Shown: piece by piece, positions 30,025 through 38,690 of the stretch
Position numbering within the stretch: the first letter of the stretch is position 1
Layout of the letters: the number at the start of each line of letters is the position of its first letter
Source: Phytophthora colocasiae
Taxonomy: Eukaryota > Oomycota > Peronosporomycetes > Peronosporales > Peronosporaceae
Assembly (NCBI GenBank): GCA_018806915.1
Contig: JAGKQI010000099.1
Span: forward strand, 124,001-188,000
DNA: 64,000 nucleotides
Reading direction: 5' to 3'
The notes under the pieces: model-generated
Told to the model about the DNA's origin: nothing
Databases searched by the model: none
The model's input: the letters and a program-made list of their open reading frames with translations, nothing else
Position numbers and translations under genes: made by a program

Positions 30025-30893
30025 GCCAGAAGTGATTGCCACTGCCACTGCTATCGTATCGTATCGTACCCTATCGTATCATTGGGTATCTTTGCACCAT
30101 TCAACTGTTTTCATTTGTTTGTGACCATAATTCTTTGTACGATATCCATTGATTGCGGTTATAAGCGCATTGGGGGGGGGGGGATCGCGAAGTGATGCCA
30201 TCTAAGTTAGGTGGCGTTGGTGGAGTTAACGACGGAGTTCTCGTCTTGGTGGCAAATGTCCTCGATCCCGCTAGTTGCGTATTGTCCACTTTCCCAGATC
30301 ATGAACGCCATCACCACTTGGGGGAAATTAACGTCGGAAAAGTAAAGCGAGCCATCCGGGGTACCTTTCCCAACCGCTTGGTGCGTCTGACAGTTCGGGT
30401 GGCTGTAAAAGACCACGTTTGTACGGGTTTTTACGCTGTTCCAAGTCGCCGATTTGTTCGGACCTCCCCAGCAGTTGTAAAGATTGTAGCACCGCTGGGT
30501 CTCTTCATCAATCTCGAATTTCCCGATCTGGGTTGGTCCTCCGTACAGAGTTAGCTCCATGGCTTGGACGTTGGTGGTGAAAGCAAAGAGGAGAAGGAAC
30601 ACGTTAATCAGCAGCATAGGCTTCATTTCAATAGACGGTGGAAGCGTAAATGACAGTTTGAAGAGAGAAACCGTATTCACTTAAGGCGAAGAAATGCCCT
30701 TTGATGACGATAGCTGTATTGTTTAGCTTTAACAGCTAGGAAGTAGTCGGCGCTTGCGAATTTAGAGAAATTAAAATCCCGCTTCAGCATCTCCAACCTC
30801 GGTAACGTTTGAGGTCGCATTGACGGCGAGAATTGCAGCGTCGTTGCAGATATCCACGAATCCTTTCAATGGGAACGTGGCGTATTCCCATTG
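30025..30893. repeat. segmental duplication, copy 2 (partner 26130-26999)
   Basis: See partner. This copy continues into the complete downstream gene at 30771-31232, so it looks like the source for the truncated 3' end in copy 1. A G-run near 30171 differs in length between copies. Confidence 0.85.
30207..30626 (-). CDS. secreted beta-gamma-crystallin-like protein, divergent (duplicate pair)
   Basis: 139 aa from ATG 30626; product identical to that of 26314-26733, while the DNA just upstream differs by a few bases. Same signal peptide, lost calcium-site patterns and C-terminal VNSTNAT. Identity over the whole gene points to very recent duplication, gene conversion, or an assembly effect. Confidence 0.75.
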   Translation of the reverse strand: MKPMLLINVFLLLFAFTTNVQAMELTLYGGPTQIGKFEIDEETQRCYNLYNCWGGPNKSATWNSVKTRTNVVFYSHPNCQTHQAVGKGTPDGSLYFSDVNFPQVVMAFMIWESGQYATSGIEDICHQDENSVVNSTNAT

Positions 30894-31232
30894 CATGAAG
30901 GACGATATTTTGTTGTCAAGACCGACAGGTGCAAACTTCATTTCCCCCGACGGAGTGGTCTTCGACACGTATTGCTTTCCACTACAGTCTTCGTCGTCGT
31001 AAAAGGCGAGCCATGCAGCTTTTGGAGCGTTAATCCACGAAGCCGATGAGGCCTTATTGTTGAAACAGTCGACAATGTTGTAACAGCGCTGGGATGTCCC
31101 GAAATTGAATCTCTTGAACGTTTTGTGCTTGTCGTAGTCGTCGTCGTTGTAAAGCCACAAGTCAGTAGCGTAGATCGAAAGGAAGAGCGGAGTGAAGAGG
31201 AGAATGAAAGCTACAGATGCGAATGTTTGCAT
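30771..31232 (-). CDS. secreted beta-gamma-crystallin-like protein
   Basis: 153 aa. Signal peptide FASVAFILLFTPLFLSIYA. Halves: DLWLYNDDDYDKHK...CYNIVDC...NNKASSASW and AAWLAFYDDEDCSGK...LDNKISSFMQW; both calcium-like sites present (NNKASS, DNKISS), unlike its divergent relatives at 25662 and 26314. Tail with NATSNVT sequons. A 3' fragment of this gene was copied to 26876. Confidence 0.78.
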   Translation of the reverse strand: MQTFASVAFILLFTPLFLSIYATDLWLYNDDDYDKHKTFKRFNFGTSQRCYNIVDCFNNKASSASWINAPKAAWLAFYDDEDCSGKQYVSKTTPSGEMKFAPVGLDNKISSFMQWEYATFPLKGFVDICNDAAILAVNATSNVTEVGDAEAGF

Positions 31233-31386
31233 GGCTAGTCAGTTGCCGATTAAACTCAAAATGCCTCAAGGACACTGACAGAAAACCACTACCAGTGACG
31301 TATATCAGTGAAGATAGATACAGATATAGTAAATGGTTTTCGTGATGTTTTTTGTGGATAGGATACCCCTCAAGGGTTCGACTTAT

Positions 31387-31830
31387 TCAGTAACTGGGAC
31401 CCCAGCGGCATGGTGTTATCTTGCCGTTGTTCAACTTTTTGTTGTCTTCCCAGATGACGAACGAAGATACTTCGTCATCGATGCCGTCGAGAGCGAAATT
31501 CATGGGGTAGTTATCCTTCTTTCCGTTGATCACTCCGTCGGTCGGCCAGCTAACGCTCGATCCAGTACAATCTCTTCCGACAAAGAAGGCAATGCGCGAC
31601 TTGCCGTCGTAGCTGCCGAACTTTGGAAGCCCCTCCCATTTTACCGAAGACGCTTTGTTGTCGAAGCATGCCAGGTTGTAGCACAATTGCGACTCGGTGA
31701 CGTTCCATTCGTACTTTAAACCTCTGAATTCAGCGTTTAGGTAGAATGTCACCGAACCTGCCCACGCTGAAGTACAACTCATGAGGAGTGCAACGCTGGT
31801 GATGGCAAGAATGACGAGTCTTGGATACAT
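31387..31830 (-). CDS. secreted beta-gamma-crystallin-like protein, first type
   Basis: 147 aa. Signal peptide VILAITSVALLMSCTSA. Close to the gene at 11969: GSVTFYLNAEFRGLKYEW, CYNLACFDNKASSVKWEGLP, RIAFFVGRDCTG, FALDGIDDEVSSFVIW, and ITPCRWG at the end. Both calcium-like sites present. Head-to-head with the gene at 32256, 425 bp away. Confidence 0.8.
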   Translation of the reverse strand: MYPRLVILAITSVALLMSCTSAWAGSVTFYLNAEFRGLKYEWNVTESQLCYNLACFDNKASSVKWEGLPKFGSYDGKSRIAFFVGRDCTGSSVSWPTDGVINGKKDNYPMNFALDGIDDEVSSFVIWEDNKKLNNGKITPCRWGPSY

Positions 31831-32218
31831 CTGGATGATTTAGAGTGTGGCGGCTTGTAGAAATTTGAGAAATGGAACACGTTAGGGTACCGACGATTTG
31901 TTGATTTCTCCGTAGATCTCTGGTATCATCAATGGTTTAGCCATTTCCAGTCAGACCATCGCCTGTGTTGAAGTACCTTTGAACGAGCCATGTAGAAATC
32001 GTGCCACAAACAAATCATCCAAGTACTAGAATTACAAAACTGTGATGTCCTCACACTTTGCAACACTACTAGATCTGCATTTCACTAATGTGTTTCATCT
32101 GATTGATACCACCTAAAACCATGTAAAAGGAGAAACTGCAGTGGATATCACCGGTCCGTATCGCTTTCATTGTCCCGTATTGTACTAAATTCAGGCTGTG
32201 AATGAAAAAAATAGTTCG

Positions 32219-32232
32219 GTCATTTCACTTTC
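32219..32232 (+). promoter_or_regulatory. oomycete initiator-like element
   Basis: TCATTTCACTTTCA, about 35 bp upstream of the chosen ATG (32256), fits the oomycete initiator. It supports starting at 32256 rather than at 32202, which lies upstream of it. Confidence 0.45.
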
Positions 32233-32255
32233 ATCCGTTGCCATACCTCATCACT

Positions 32256-32804
32256 ATGCGTCTCCTTTGCAGTATTCTCTGTTTGATCTTCTTCTCAATG
32301 ATTTTCTTCGCAAAGGATTGCACCTGCCACGTTGCTGTTGCTGAAGACTACATTCTATTCAACGGTACTGTCAAGCTCTACTCCGGCATCTACTACGACG
32401 ATCCTCTTCTCGAAATTCATATCATGATGCCGAATCGATGCTACAACGTCAACTGCGCAAACATTGACAACAAAACGGCGTCTGCGAAGTGGTCGGGTCT
32501 ACCAATAACAGGATGGGCTGGAAAAGCTTTCATCACCTTTTATGCTGGCGAAAACTGTACTGGAAGTAAATCTTCGTCCCTACTGCCACATAACGGTGGT
32601 GTTCGGGAGTTTGTGCTTCCAAACCTCAAAGGCTCCATCAGTTCATTCATGGTTCGGTCGGAATCTAGGAGACGACGGCATGGGAATGCGAATGTCTGCA
32701 GTTGGGCCGGTGCGGACGTAAAAGGAGGAACGGTATACGAACCTGACAACGATAAGAGTAGCGCCACCAGTGATTGGCAAGGAAGTCATGTTGACACGAA
32801 TTGA
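32256..32804 (+). CDS. secreted beta-gamma-crystallin-like protein, HNGG type
   Basis: 182 aa from ATG 32256 (MRLLCSILCLIFFSMIFFA signal peptide). First half GTVKLYSGIYYDDP...CYNVNC...IDNKTASAKWSGLP keeps a calcium-like site; second half FITFYAGENCTGSK, LPHNGGVREFVLP and KGSISSFMV lacks it. C-terminal VCSWAGADVKGGTVYEPD is shared with the next gene. Confidence 0.78.
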   Translation: MRLLCSILCLIFFSMIFFAKDCTCHVAVAEDYILFNGTVKLYSGIYYDDPLLEIHIMMPNRCYNVNCANIDNKTASAKWSGLPITGWAGKAFITFYAGENCTGSKSSSLLPHNGGVREFVLPNLKGSISSFMVRSESRRRRHGNANVCSWAGADVKGGTVYEPDNDKSSATSDWQGSHVDTN

Positions 32805-32999
32805 TCACATTAATGGAAAGTTAGAAAAGGTGGTTTCTGGTTTCTAGCGATATTATTTGGTGCTGGCTATCTCGGAAACGCCGAATACTCTGTTTTCGAT
32901 ATCAAATTCCTTGCGTTATACGAGTTTAGCGATGTGAAAAGGTTGCCGTACTCGTCAGTTTAAAATTTCCTCATCCAAGACCACCCGCTGTCGAACGAA

Positions 33000-33500
33000 A
33001 TGTTTCGCTTGATCTCTTTCCTGTGTGCCTGTGCAGTTTTCTTGATACTGTGGGGCAATGGAAACGGACTCGTCAGTAAAATTGACGGCACTGTGACGCT
33101 TTACTCCGGGAAATACTACAACGATCGCCTGCTCTCGATCAACATCCGTTATCCAAACCAATGCTACAACATTGACTGTAGTTTCCTCGATAATAAAGTC
33201 CAGTCAGCCAAGTGGAGCGATTTACCTAGCACTGGAATAAACGGTAAAGCGTACATCGTATTCTACGAGGATTTCGACTGTGGTGGACACAAGGCAACAA
33301 TCACACTCCCTAATTTTGGAGGTATTCGCGACTTCGACGTCCAGAAAGTCAAGGGGCTCATCTCCTCGTTCATGGTGAAGTCGGAAAATGAACTTATCGA
33401 CAACGGATTTTCCAACGTTTGCAGTTGGACTGGGGCGAATGTAGTGGGTGGTTCGGTATCGCAAGACGATTCTCTCTCGATGGTCAATGCTACAGTCTAA
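33000..33500 (+). CDS. secreted beta-gamma-crystallin-like protein, HNGG type
   Basis: 166 aa. Signal peptide LISFLCACAVFLILWGNGNG. GTVTLYSGKYYNDR, CYNIDC, LDNKVQSAKW, YIVFYEDFDCGGHK, NFGGIRDFDV, KGLISSFMV, VCSWTGANVVGG. Tandem with the gene at 32256 and clearly its nearest relative. Ends in the sequon NAT. Convergent with the next gene (63 bp between stops). Confidence 0.78.
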   Translation: MFRLISFLCACAVFLILWGNGNGLVSKIDGTVTLYSGKYYNDRLLSINIRYPNQCYNIDCSFLDNKVQSAKWSDLPSTGINGKAYIVFYEDFDCGGHKATITLPNFGGIRDFDVQKVKGLISSFMVKSENELIDNGFSNVCSWTGANVVGGSVSQDDSLSMVNATV

Positions 33501-33562
33501 AGGTTTATTTCTCTGCTTTGATGCAGCTTAGCCTCGTCAATATAAGCCTTGTTCTTTTTCTT

Positions 33563-34063
33563 CTACTGCGAATTGCGCTTTTTGTAGTCACAAATGTTTT
33601 GGTATCCGTTTATCGCTTGTGTGTCACTCACCAGTAACATGAAGGACGAAGCTTGGTCGTTCATCTGCACAGCTCTAAAGTCTGGAGCTTTCTCGAACGA
33701 AGTCGGCCAACCTTGATTCATACCCGTGCAATCGATTCCGCTGTAAAAAATCAGTAGCGATTTGGTTCCACCTTTAAAAGAAGCGTTTAAGGGCAATCCC
33801 TTCCAGGAAGCAGAAGAAATGCTGTCGTCGATGTCTCCGCAGCCCAGATTAAAGCATACGTTGGCGGTGTTGAAGGTGAGCGTTATCAACAACGACCGAA
33901 ACTTTGTATCCTTGTAAAGCTTCAACTGACCTGTCCAAGATGGCTTTGATGGGCTGGATTCGTCATGGCGGGTAGCGTCGATAAGATATGGGATGCTCTG
34001 GGTATGACCTGATAGAAGCGCGACAACAACCACCTGTAGCAAAAGTTGAAGGGCTCTCGGCAT
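33563..34063 (-). CDS. secreted beta-gamma-crystallin-like protein
   Basis: 166 aa. Signal peptide LQLLLQVVVVALLSGHTQS and a 20-residue hydrophilic spacer. Halves: GQLKLYKDTKFRS...CFNLGC...IDDSISSASWKGLP and LLIFYSGIDCTGM...MNDQASSFML, both with calcium-like sites (DDSISS, NDQASS). C-terminal ICDYKKRNSQ. Confidence 0.78.
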   Translation of the reverse strand: MPRALQLLLQVVVVALLSGHTQSIPYLIDATRHDESSPSKPSWTGQLKLYKDTKFRSLLITLTFNTANVCFNLGCGDIDDSISSASWKGLPLNASFKGGTKSLLIFYSGIDCTGMNQGWPTSFEKAPDFRAVQMNDQASSFMLLVSDTQAINGYQNICDYKKRNSQ

Positions 34064-34335
34064 AGTAAATTTGAAAGTGAGGCCCAGCAGCTATCGACCC
34101 TGTGTTGATACTGCAGAGCAAAAGATGCTTCTATTTCGTAGAAGAAGGAGGAAATCCACGAACATACAATGAGAGGAAAGCGTGTGGTTGTCGTTAGTTT
34201 GGTTCTTTCAGTGCTGAATCAAATGTAGTAATGGTGCGGTATATTGTGTTACCAGTCTCGGTAGACCTGAACTCTAATATCCATTCCAGACTGGGTATTC
34301 CCAATCCAGTTCTTTCTCTAGACTCCTTCCTCTTA

Positions 34336-34762
34336 TTACATCCCCGGTATGCCCCCCGCCGTCGAGAGCCAATGTCCCACGTCCTCTTGTAACCGAGTCT
34401 CCAGACTTCGAGCAATGTCTTGCCGTTCCGCTACGTATGCGGCCTCTAGAACAGAGCTCCTGCAGTGATCCATCGCATAATTCGCTAACCAGTCTGCCGT
34501 TTTGTTGAATTGCCTGTAATGATGTCTCCAGCTCCTCACTTCGCTGACATCCGCCAATCTTAACGCTGTTCTATACCAGTGTTGCAAGTGCTTCGCCTTG
34601 GGCCCTATCCTGCTGACCATCATTCTCAATATTAGTGCACTGTCCCCAACCACGTGCATCCGCCAGCCCTGTGACTGAGCATGCGCCAGCAATCGTTGCA
34701 GCCCAATAAATTCAGCAATGTTGTCTGAATCAAATGTACGCACGAATACACTACGGTTGTGG
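34336..34762 (-). mobile_element. retroelement fragment: RNase H domain
   Basis: Minus-strand frame with NIAEFIGLQRLLAHAQSQGW, VVGDSALILRMMV and the AMD-ending HHYRQFNKTADWLANYAMD: the RNase H segment (D-S-x-L, N-x-x-AD) of oomycete retroelements. Its coding frame begins within about 20 bp of the stop of the secreted-protein gene at 34766. No terminal repeats or reverse transcriptase nearby, so a dead 3' fragment. Confidence 0.7.
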
Positions 34763-34765
34763 TGC

Positions 34766-35236
34766 CTACGTTTCCGTTGAGTTAGTTGTGTTCGAGGTTT
34801 CGCCAAGAACAGACGACTCCAAACTACATATGCTGGTAATGCCGTTCTTAATTTTCTTGGATGTCTCGAGCACCATGAACGAGGAGGCACGGTCATTGAA
34901 GTCTTCAGTGACAAACGACTTGATGTAACCTCGCGAAGTCTTGTAGCTTTTACTTGCACCTTTACAACCCGGTTTATCGTAAAACACCAGCCTTGCACTC
35001 GAACTGCCAGCGTATGACGCTGTTGAGGGAAGCCCAGACCATTTCACCGACGAAAGGGAGCGGTAGTAAACGCCGCACGCCATGTTGAAGCACTTGTTAG
35101 ACTTGGAAAAAGTGAACAGTGCAAGTTTGTGGCGGTAGTTGATGTCTCGGTACAAGTTCATCATTCCTGAGAAGCTGTCGACAAACGCAGCGTTGAAAGT
35201 CATGACTGCTAGGAAGATCTTCAAAAGACGTTGCAT
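34766..35236 (-). CDS. secreted beta-gamma-crystallin-like protein
   Basis: 156 aa from ATG 35236 (MQRLLKIFLAVMTFNAAFVD signal peptide). MMNLYRDINYRHK, CFNMAC, YRSLSSVKWSGLP (first site degenerate), RLVFYDKPGCKGAS, FNDRASSFMVLE (second site intact). Ends SNTTNSTET, a double sequon. The 3' side abuts a retroelement fragment but the stop is intact. Confidence 0.78.
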   Translation of the reverse strand: MQRLLKIFLAVMTFNAAFVDSFSGMMNLYRDINYRHKLALFTFSKSNKCFNMACGVYYRSLSSVKWSGLPSTASYAGSSSARLVFYDKPGCKGASKSYKTSRGYIKSFVTEDFNDRASSFMVLETSKKIKNGITSICSLESSVLGETSNTTNSTET

Positions 35237-35653
35237 CGCTAATTGCTGCACAATTCGAGCTCGTGTGTCCGATGCAAGAAAGGAACTGGACAAATACTGA
35301 GCGAGTTCTATCGCGGCGCTTGCATATTGGACGGATATTAATTCTAGTCACCAGACCTTGAAATGTGGTCGTGCTGCCTTCTAAAAAAATCGGAAATTGA
35401 TTCTGGTCGTCAACTTGTTACCAAGATCAGGCGATAAGCTACAACCAATGCATCATCAAGTGGCTCGAATTTTTATCCAAAGATATGGAATCACAGACAC
35501 GGAGCGAAAAGGAATGTTGACATTGACAGCTTCTCCCATGCGTGCAATTTATATCAGCCTAGGCGCGGTTTAGATTTCCAACTCGAAGGCTAACATTGAA
35601 TTCAAATATGCGTGGGAATTTTAAAGTAGCTGTGCTCGCGCTTAAACGTTCGT

Positions 35654-36115
35654 TTACTGCACTATCGTCGTGTTTAATACGTAAGCGCTCTCTGACGAAG
35701 GGCAAATATTCAGCAAGCCACCATCAAACCCAGTGTTCCACACCTTGAAGGACGAGATGGCGTTGCCAATTCCGTCCGACTTAAAATTTGCAGGGAACTT
35801 GGGCGAACTCTTGCTCTGTGTGTTGATGGTGAAGCGCCGAACTTCTCCTCCACTGCAGCTCTTGTCGGTGATGAACGATATGACAGCTTCGCCCCCTGCA
35901 AAGAGGCTACCAGTCTCGGGGAGGCCCTTCCACTTGGCGGACGTGATAGTGTTGTCCAGCTTGTCGCAGACGAAATTGTAGCAAACGTCTGTAAGTACGT
36001 TCTCGATTCGTATCAGTTTGTTTTTGAAGCTGGCGTCCTTGAACAACTCGATGTAACCAGCGTCTACAAATGCACCAAGCATGGAGAGTAGAAATACCAT
36101 AACGACAGCTACCAT
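35654..36115 (-). CDS. secreted beta-gamma-crystallin-like protein
   Basis: 153 aa from ATG 36115 (MVAVVMVFLLSMLGAFVDA signal peptide). YIELFKDASFKNK, CYNFVC, LDNTITSAKWKGLP, VISFITDKSCSGGE, IGNAISSFKVW. First site intact (DNTITS), second GNAISS. Ends NTTIVQ. The broken gene at 42249-44641 is its closest relative in the window (shared HVDLF/YIELF...FK-KL). Confidence 0.78.
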   Translation of the reverse strand: MVAVVMVFLLSMLGAFVDAGYIELFKDASFKNKLIRIENVLTDVCYNFVCDKLDNTITSAKWKGLPETGSLFAGGEAVISFITDKSCSGGEVRRFTINTQSKSSPKFPANFKSDGIGNAISSFKVWNTGFDGGLLNICPSSESAYVLNTTIVQ

Positions 36116-36659
36116 GCTCGATTTGCGGTATTCGTGATGAGAAAGGAAGGAGCGAAAACTAGAAGTGCACAAATCTGTCGCCCTCGATCACAGCAGTAAT
36201 TCGTCAATCTAATGCATGACCAGAGATAATGGATGCAACGTTCGTATCATTGATGCTGGTGTCAGCTTGGGCGTCTACAAGATTGTACAGTCGTGCAATG
36301 GATATCCAAGATATACGTGACCTCGGATTGCCTAGTGATATCGATACGATATACTGGCGAGTTCCATTACCCAGCCAAATTCAATCATTTACACAACTTT
36401 GCAAACATAGAAATAACAAAGTAACCCATTGGAGGTCCCTCGTACGTTGCCAGACTTGGTGGTTGAATAAAGGAAGAAGAAAAGCATGGCCTTGGTAGGT
36501 GCATGAACTGCCACCGCAGATAACCTTAGCAAGAAGTCATGAGTGCCAGGGCGAGAAGCAAGGCAGCCAACGAATCTGAGTGCAACCATCGGAGCCGATA
36601 TCCTTCCACTATCATTCCTCATTTGGACACGCAAGTGCGAAGTCAAACTACCATCTACG
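36116..36659. other. intergenic stretch, no gene recognised
   Basis: A plus-strand open frame at 36229-36498 (89 codons) has no recognisable domain and no signal peptide; probably chance or a decayed remnant. Confidence 0.4.
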
Positions 36660-36890
36660 ATGGCCAAACTCTCTGTGCTGGCAGCTCTTTTCCTGATCAT
36701 CAACGGCAGCCTTCATGTTGAAGCTGAGGCGGAAGGTGTCGCTGATGTCAATGGTTCCGAAAACTCCACTCTGAAGGAGAGTATCGGTATCGGTTGGCCC
36801 TGGTACGTCCATTATTTATCATTTTAACAACAGTTCACGTTCTAACACCACCTTCCACGCACTACATGTAGGCAACGGTTCTACGTTTAG
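36660..36890 (+). CDS. small secreted peptide (53 aa), two exons
   Basis: Signal peptide MAKLSVLAALFLIINGSLHV then EA, an acidic stretch with adjacent sequons (NGSENST), and a C-terminus that, after splicing 36803-36871 (GTACGT donor, TTCTAAC branch-like site, ATGTAG acceptor), reads ESIGIGWPWQRFYV then stop. Unspliced, the frame ends three codons later than the donor with WPWYVHYLSF. I do not recognise the peptide. Cysteine-free, so not a disulphide effector; size and position next to the secreted-protein cluster suggest an extracellular role. Confidence 0.5.
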
Positions 36891-37061
36891 GTTTGCGAGC
36901 CTGAAATGAAACGGAGCTGCAGGCGGCAAACACCACCAATCTTAGTGTTTGTTGCCCTGTGCAGTTGAAAGCATAGTTTTTTTTTCCATTTCTGAAGAGA
37001 ATGTGAAAGAATAAAACAAACGTTTTCTACTGAATCGCACCTGTATTTATCTTTTAACTAG

Positions 37062-38690
37062 CCAAGTGCCGCCCGCTTTTGCGGGCGGTTTGTATGTGTT
37101 TGGTTGAAACCCGTGGGGCTCACTGTTCCAGTTCGCCCCACTACTCACCATCGGCGCCACACCTTCGGCGCGCGCCGGTTGGCCGAGGTACCTTCGCTTC
37201 GCTCGGTAGGATGCATTTTAGCCAATCTCCGGTCTGTAAAGCGGGGCAGCTCAGCATTTTAATCGTACTTAGCTTCATTTTGTCCAATGAAAATTTTGTG
37301 GCTGGGTGTGCGGACCAATCAGAGGCCATGGAGAGGGTTATCATTAGTGGGCTATATTTGTAATTTTGGCATTCCTGAGAGCAGTCTAGAACATAGGGAT
37401 AGGCTACACCATGGGAAAATACAGTATAGAATACGTACATGTACAAAATGGAGAGACAGGTAGCTACGCAGGTTTATGCGCTACGACGTTGAACACACAC
37501 ACAACGGACACACAGACGCCGCACTAGCCTAGAGAGTAGACTAGCCGAGTGCCGCCCGCTTTTGCGGGCGGTTTGTATGTGTTTGGTTGAAACCCGTGGG
37601 GCTCACTGTTCCAGTTCGCCCCACTACTCACCATCGGCGCCACACCTTCGGCGCGCGCCAGTTGACCGAGGTGCTACCTTCGCTTCGCTCGGTAGGATGT
37701 ATTTTAGCCGAGTGCCGCCCGCTTTTGCGGGCGGTTTATATGTGTTTGGTTGAAACCCGTGGGGCTCACTGTTCCAGTTCGCCCCACTACTCACCATCGG
37801 CGCCACACCTTCGGCGCGCGCCGGTTGGCCGAGGTACCTTCGCTTCGCTCGGTAGGATGCATTTTAGCCAATCTCCGGTCTGTAAAGCGGGGCAGCTCAG
37901 CATTTTAATCGTACTTAGCTTCATTTTGTCCAATGAAAATTTTGTGGCTGGGTGTGCGGACCAATCAGAGGCCATGGAGAGGGTTATCATTAGTGGGCTA
38001 TATTTGTAATTTTGGCATTCCTGAGAACAGTCTAGAACATAGAGATAGGCTACACCATGGGAAAATACAGTATAGAATACGTACATGTACGAAATGGAGA
38101 GACAGGTAGCTACGCAGGTTTATGCGCTACGACGTTGAACACACACACAACGGACACACAGACGCCGCACTAGCCTAGAGAGTAGATCTGTTGAGTGCCG
38201 CCCGCTTTTGCGGGCGGTTTTGTATATGTTTGGTGAAGCCCGTGGTGCTCACTGTTCCAGTTCCTTTTCACGCACCACATCGGCGCCACACCTTCGGCGC
38301 GCGCCAGTTGACCGAGGTGCTACCTTCGCTTCGCTCGATAGGATGCATTTTAGCCAATCACCGGTCTGTAAAGCGGGGCAGCTCAGCATTTTAATCGTAC
38401 TTAGCTTACTTTTGTCCAATTAAATATTTTGTGGCCGGGTGTGCGGACCAATCAGAGGCCATGGAGAGGGTTATCATTAGTGGGCTATATTTGTAATTTT
38501 GGCATTCCTGAGAGCAGTCTAGAACATAGGGATAGGCTACACCATGGGAAAATACAGTATAGAATACGTACATGTACAAAATGGAGAGACAGGTAGCTAC
38601 GCAGGTTTATGCGCTAAGACGTTGAACACACACACAACAGACACACAGACACACAGACACACAGACACACAGACACACAGACACGGGACT
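37062..38690. repeat. tandem array of about 482-bp units with GC hairpins
   Basis: Three near-full units start at 37062, 37709 and 38190, with a longer second period at 37545 containing a 164-bp partial unit. Each begins GTGCCGCCCGC then TTTT then GCGGGCGG, a strong hairpin, followed by short palindromes (TTCGCTTCGCTCGG) and an AT-rich tail ending in CACACACAA and ACACACAG repeats; the last unit has six or more CACACAGA copies. Units share about 95% or more by eye. No coding potential. The class (MITE, Helitron or satellite) is undetermined. Confidence 0.8.

Noticed and set aside
34336..34998. A 220-aa gene
   Set aside because: Its first part is the antisense-free but out-of-frame shadow of the secreted-protein gene at 34766; only the RNase H portion is real similarity.
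11969..36115. RXLR, Crinkler or PcF-type effectors
   Set aside because: No RXLR-EER or LFLAK motif follows the signal peptides, and the cysteine pattern and length differ from PcF.
37079..38423. Repeated plus-strand frames beginning MRAVCMCLVE
   Set aside because: They are carried by the tandem repeat units, have no conserved end between units and no recognisable domain.
37062..38690. CRISPR-like array
   Set aside because: Units of about 482 bp with no short spacer-repeat alternation, in a eukaryotic genome.
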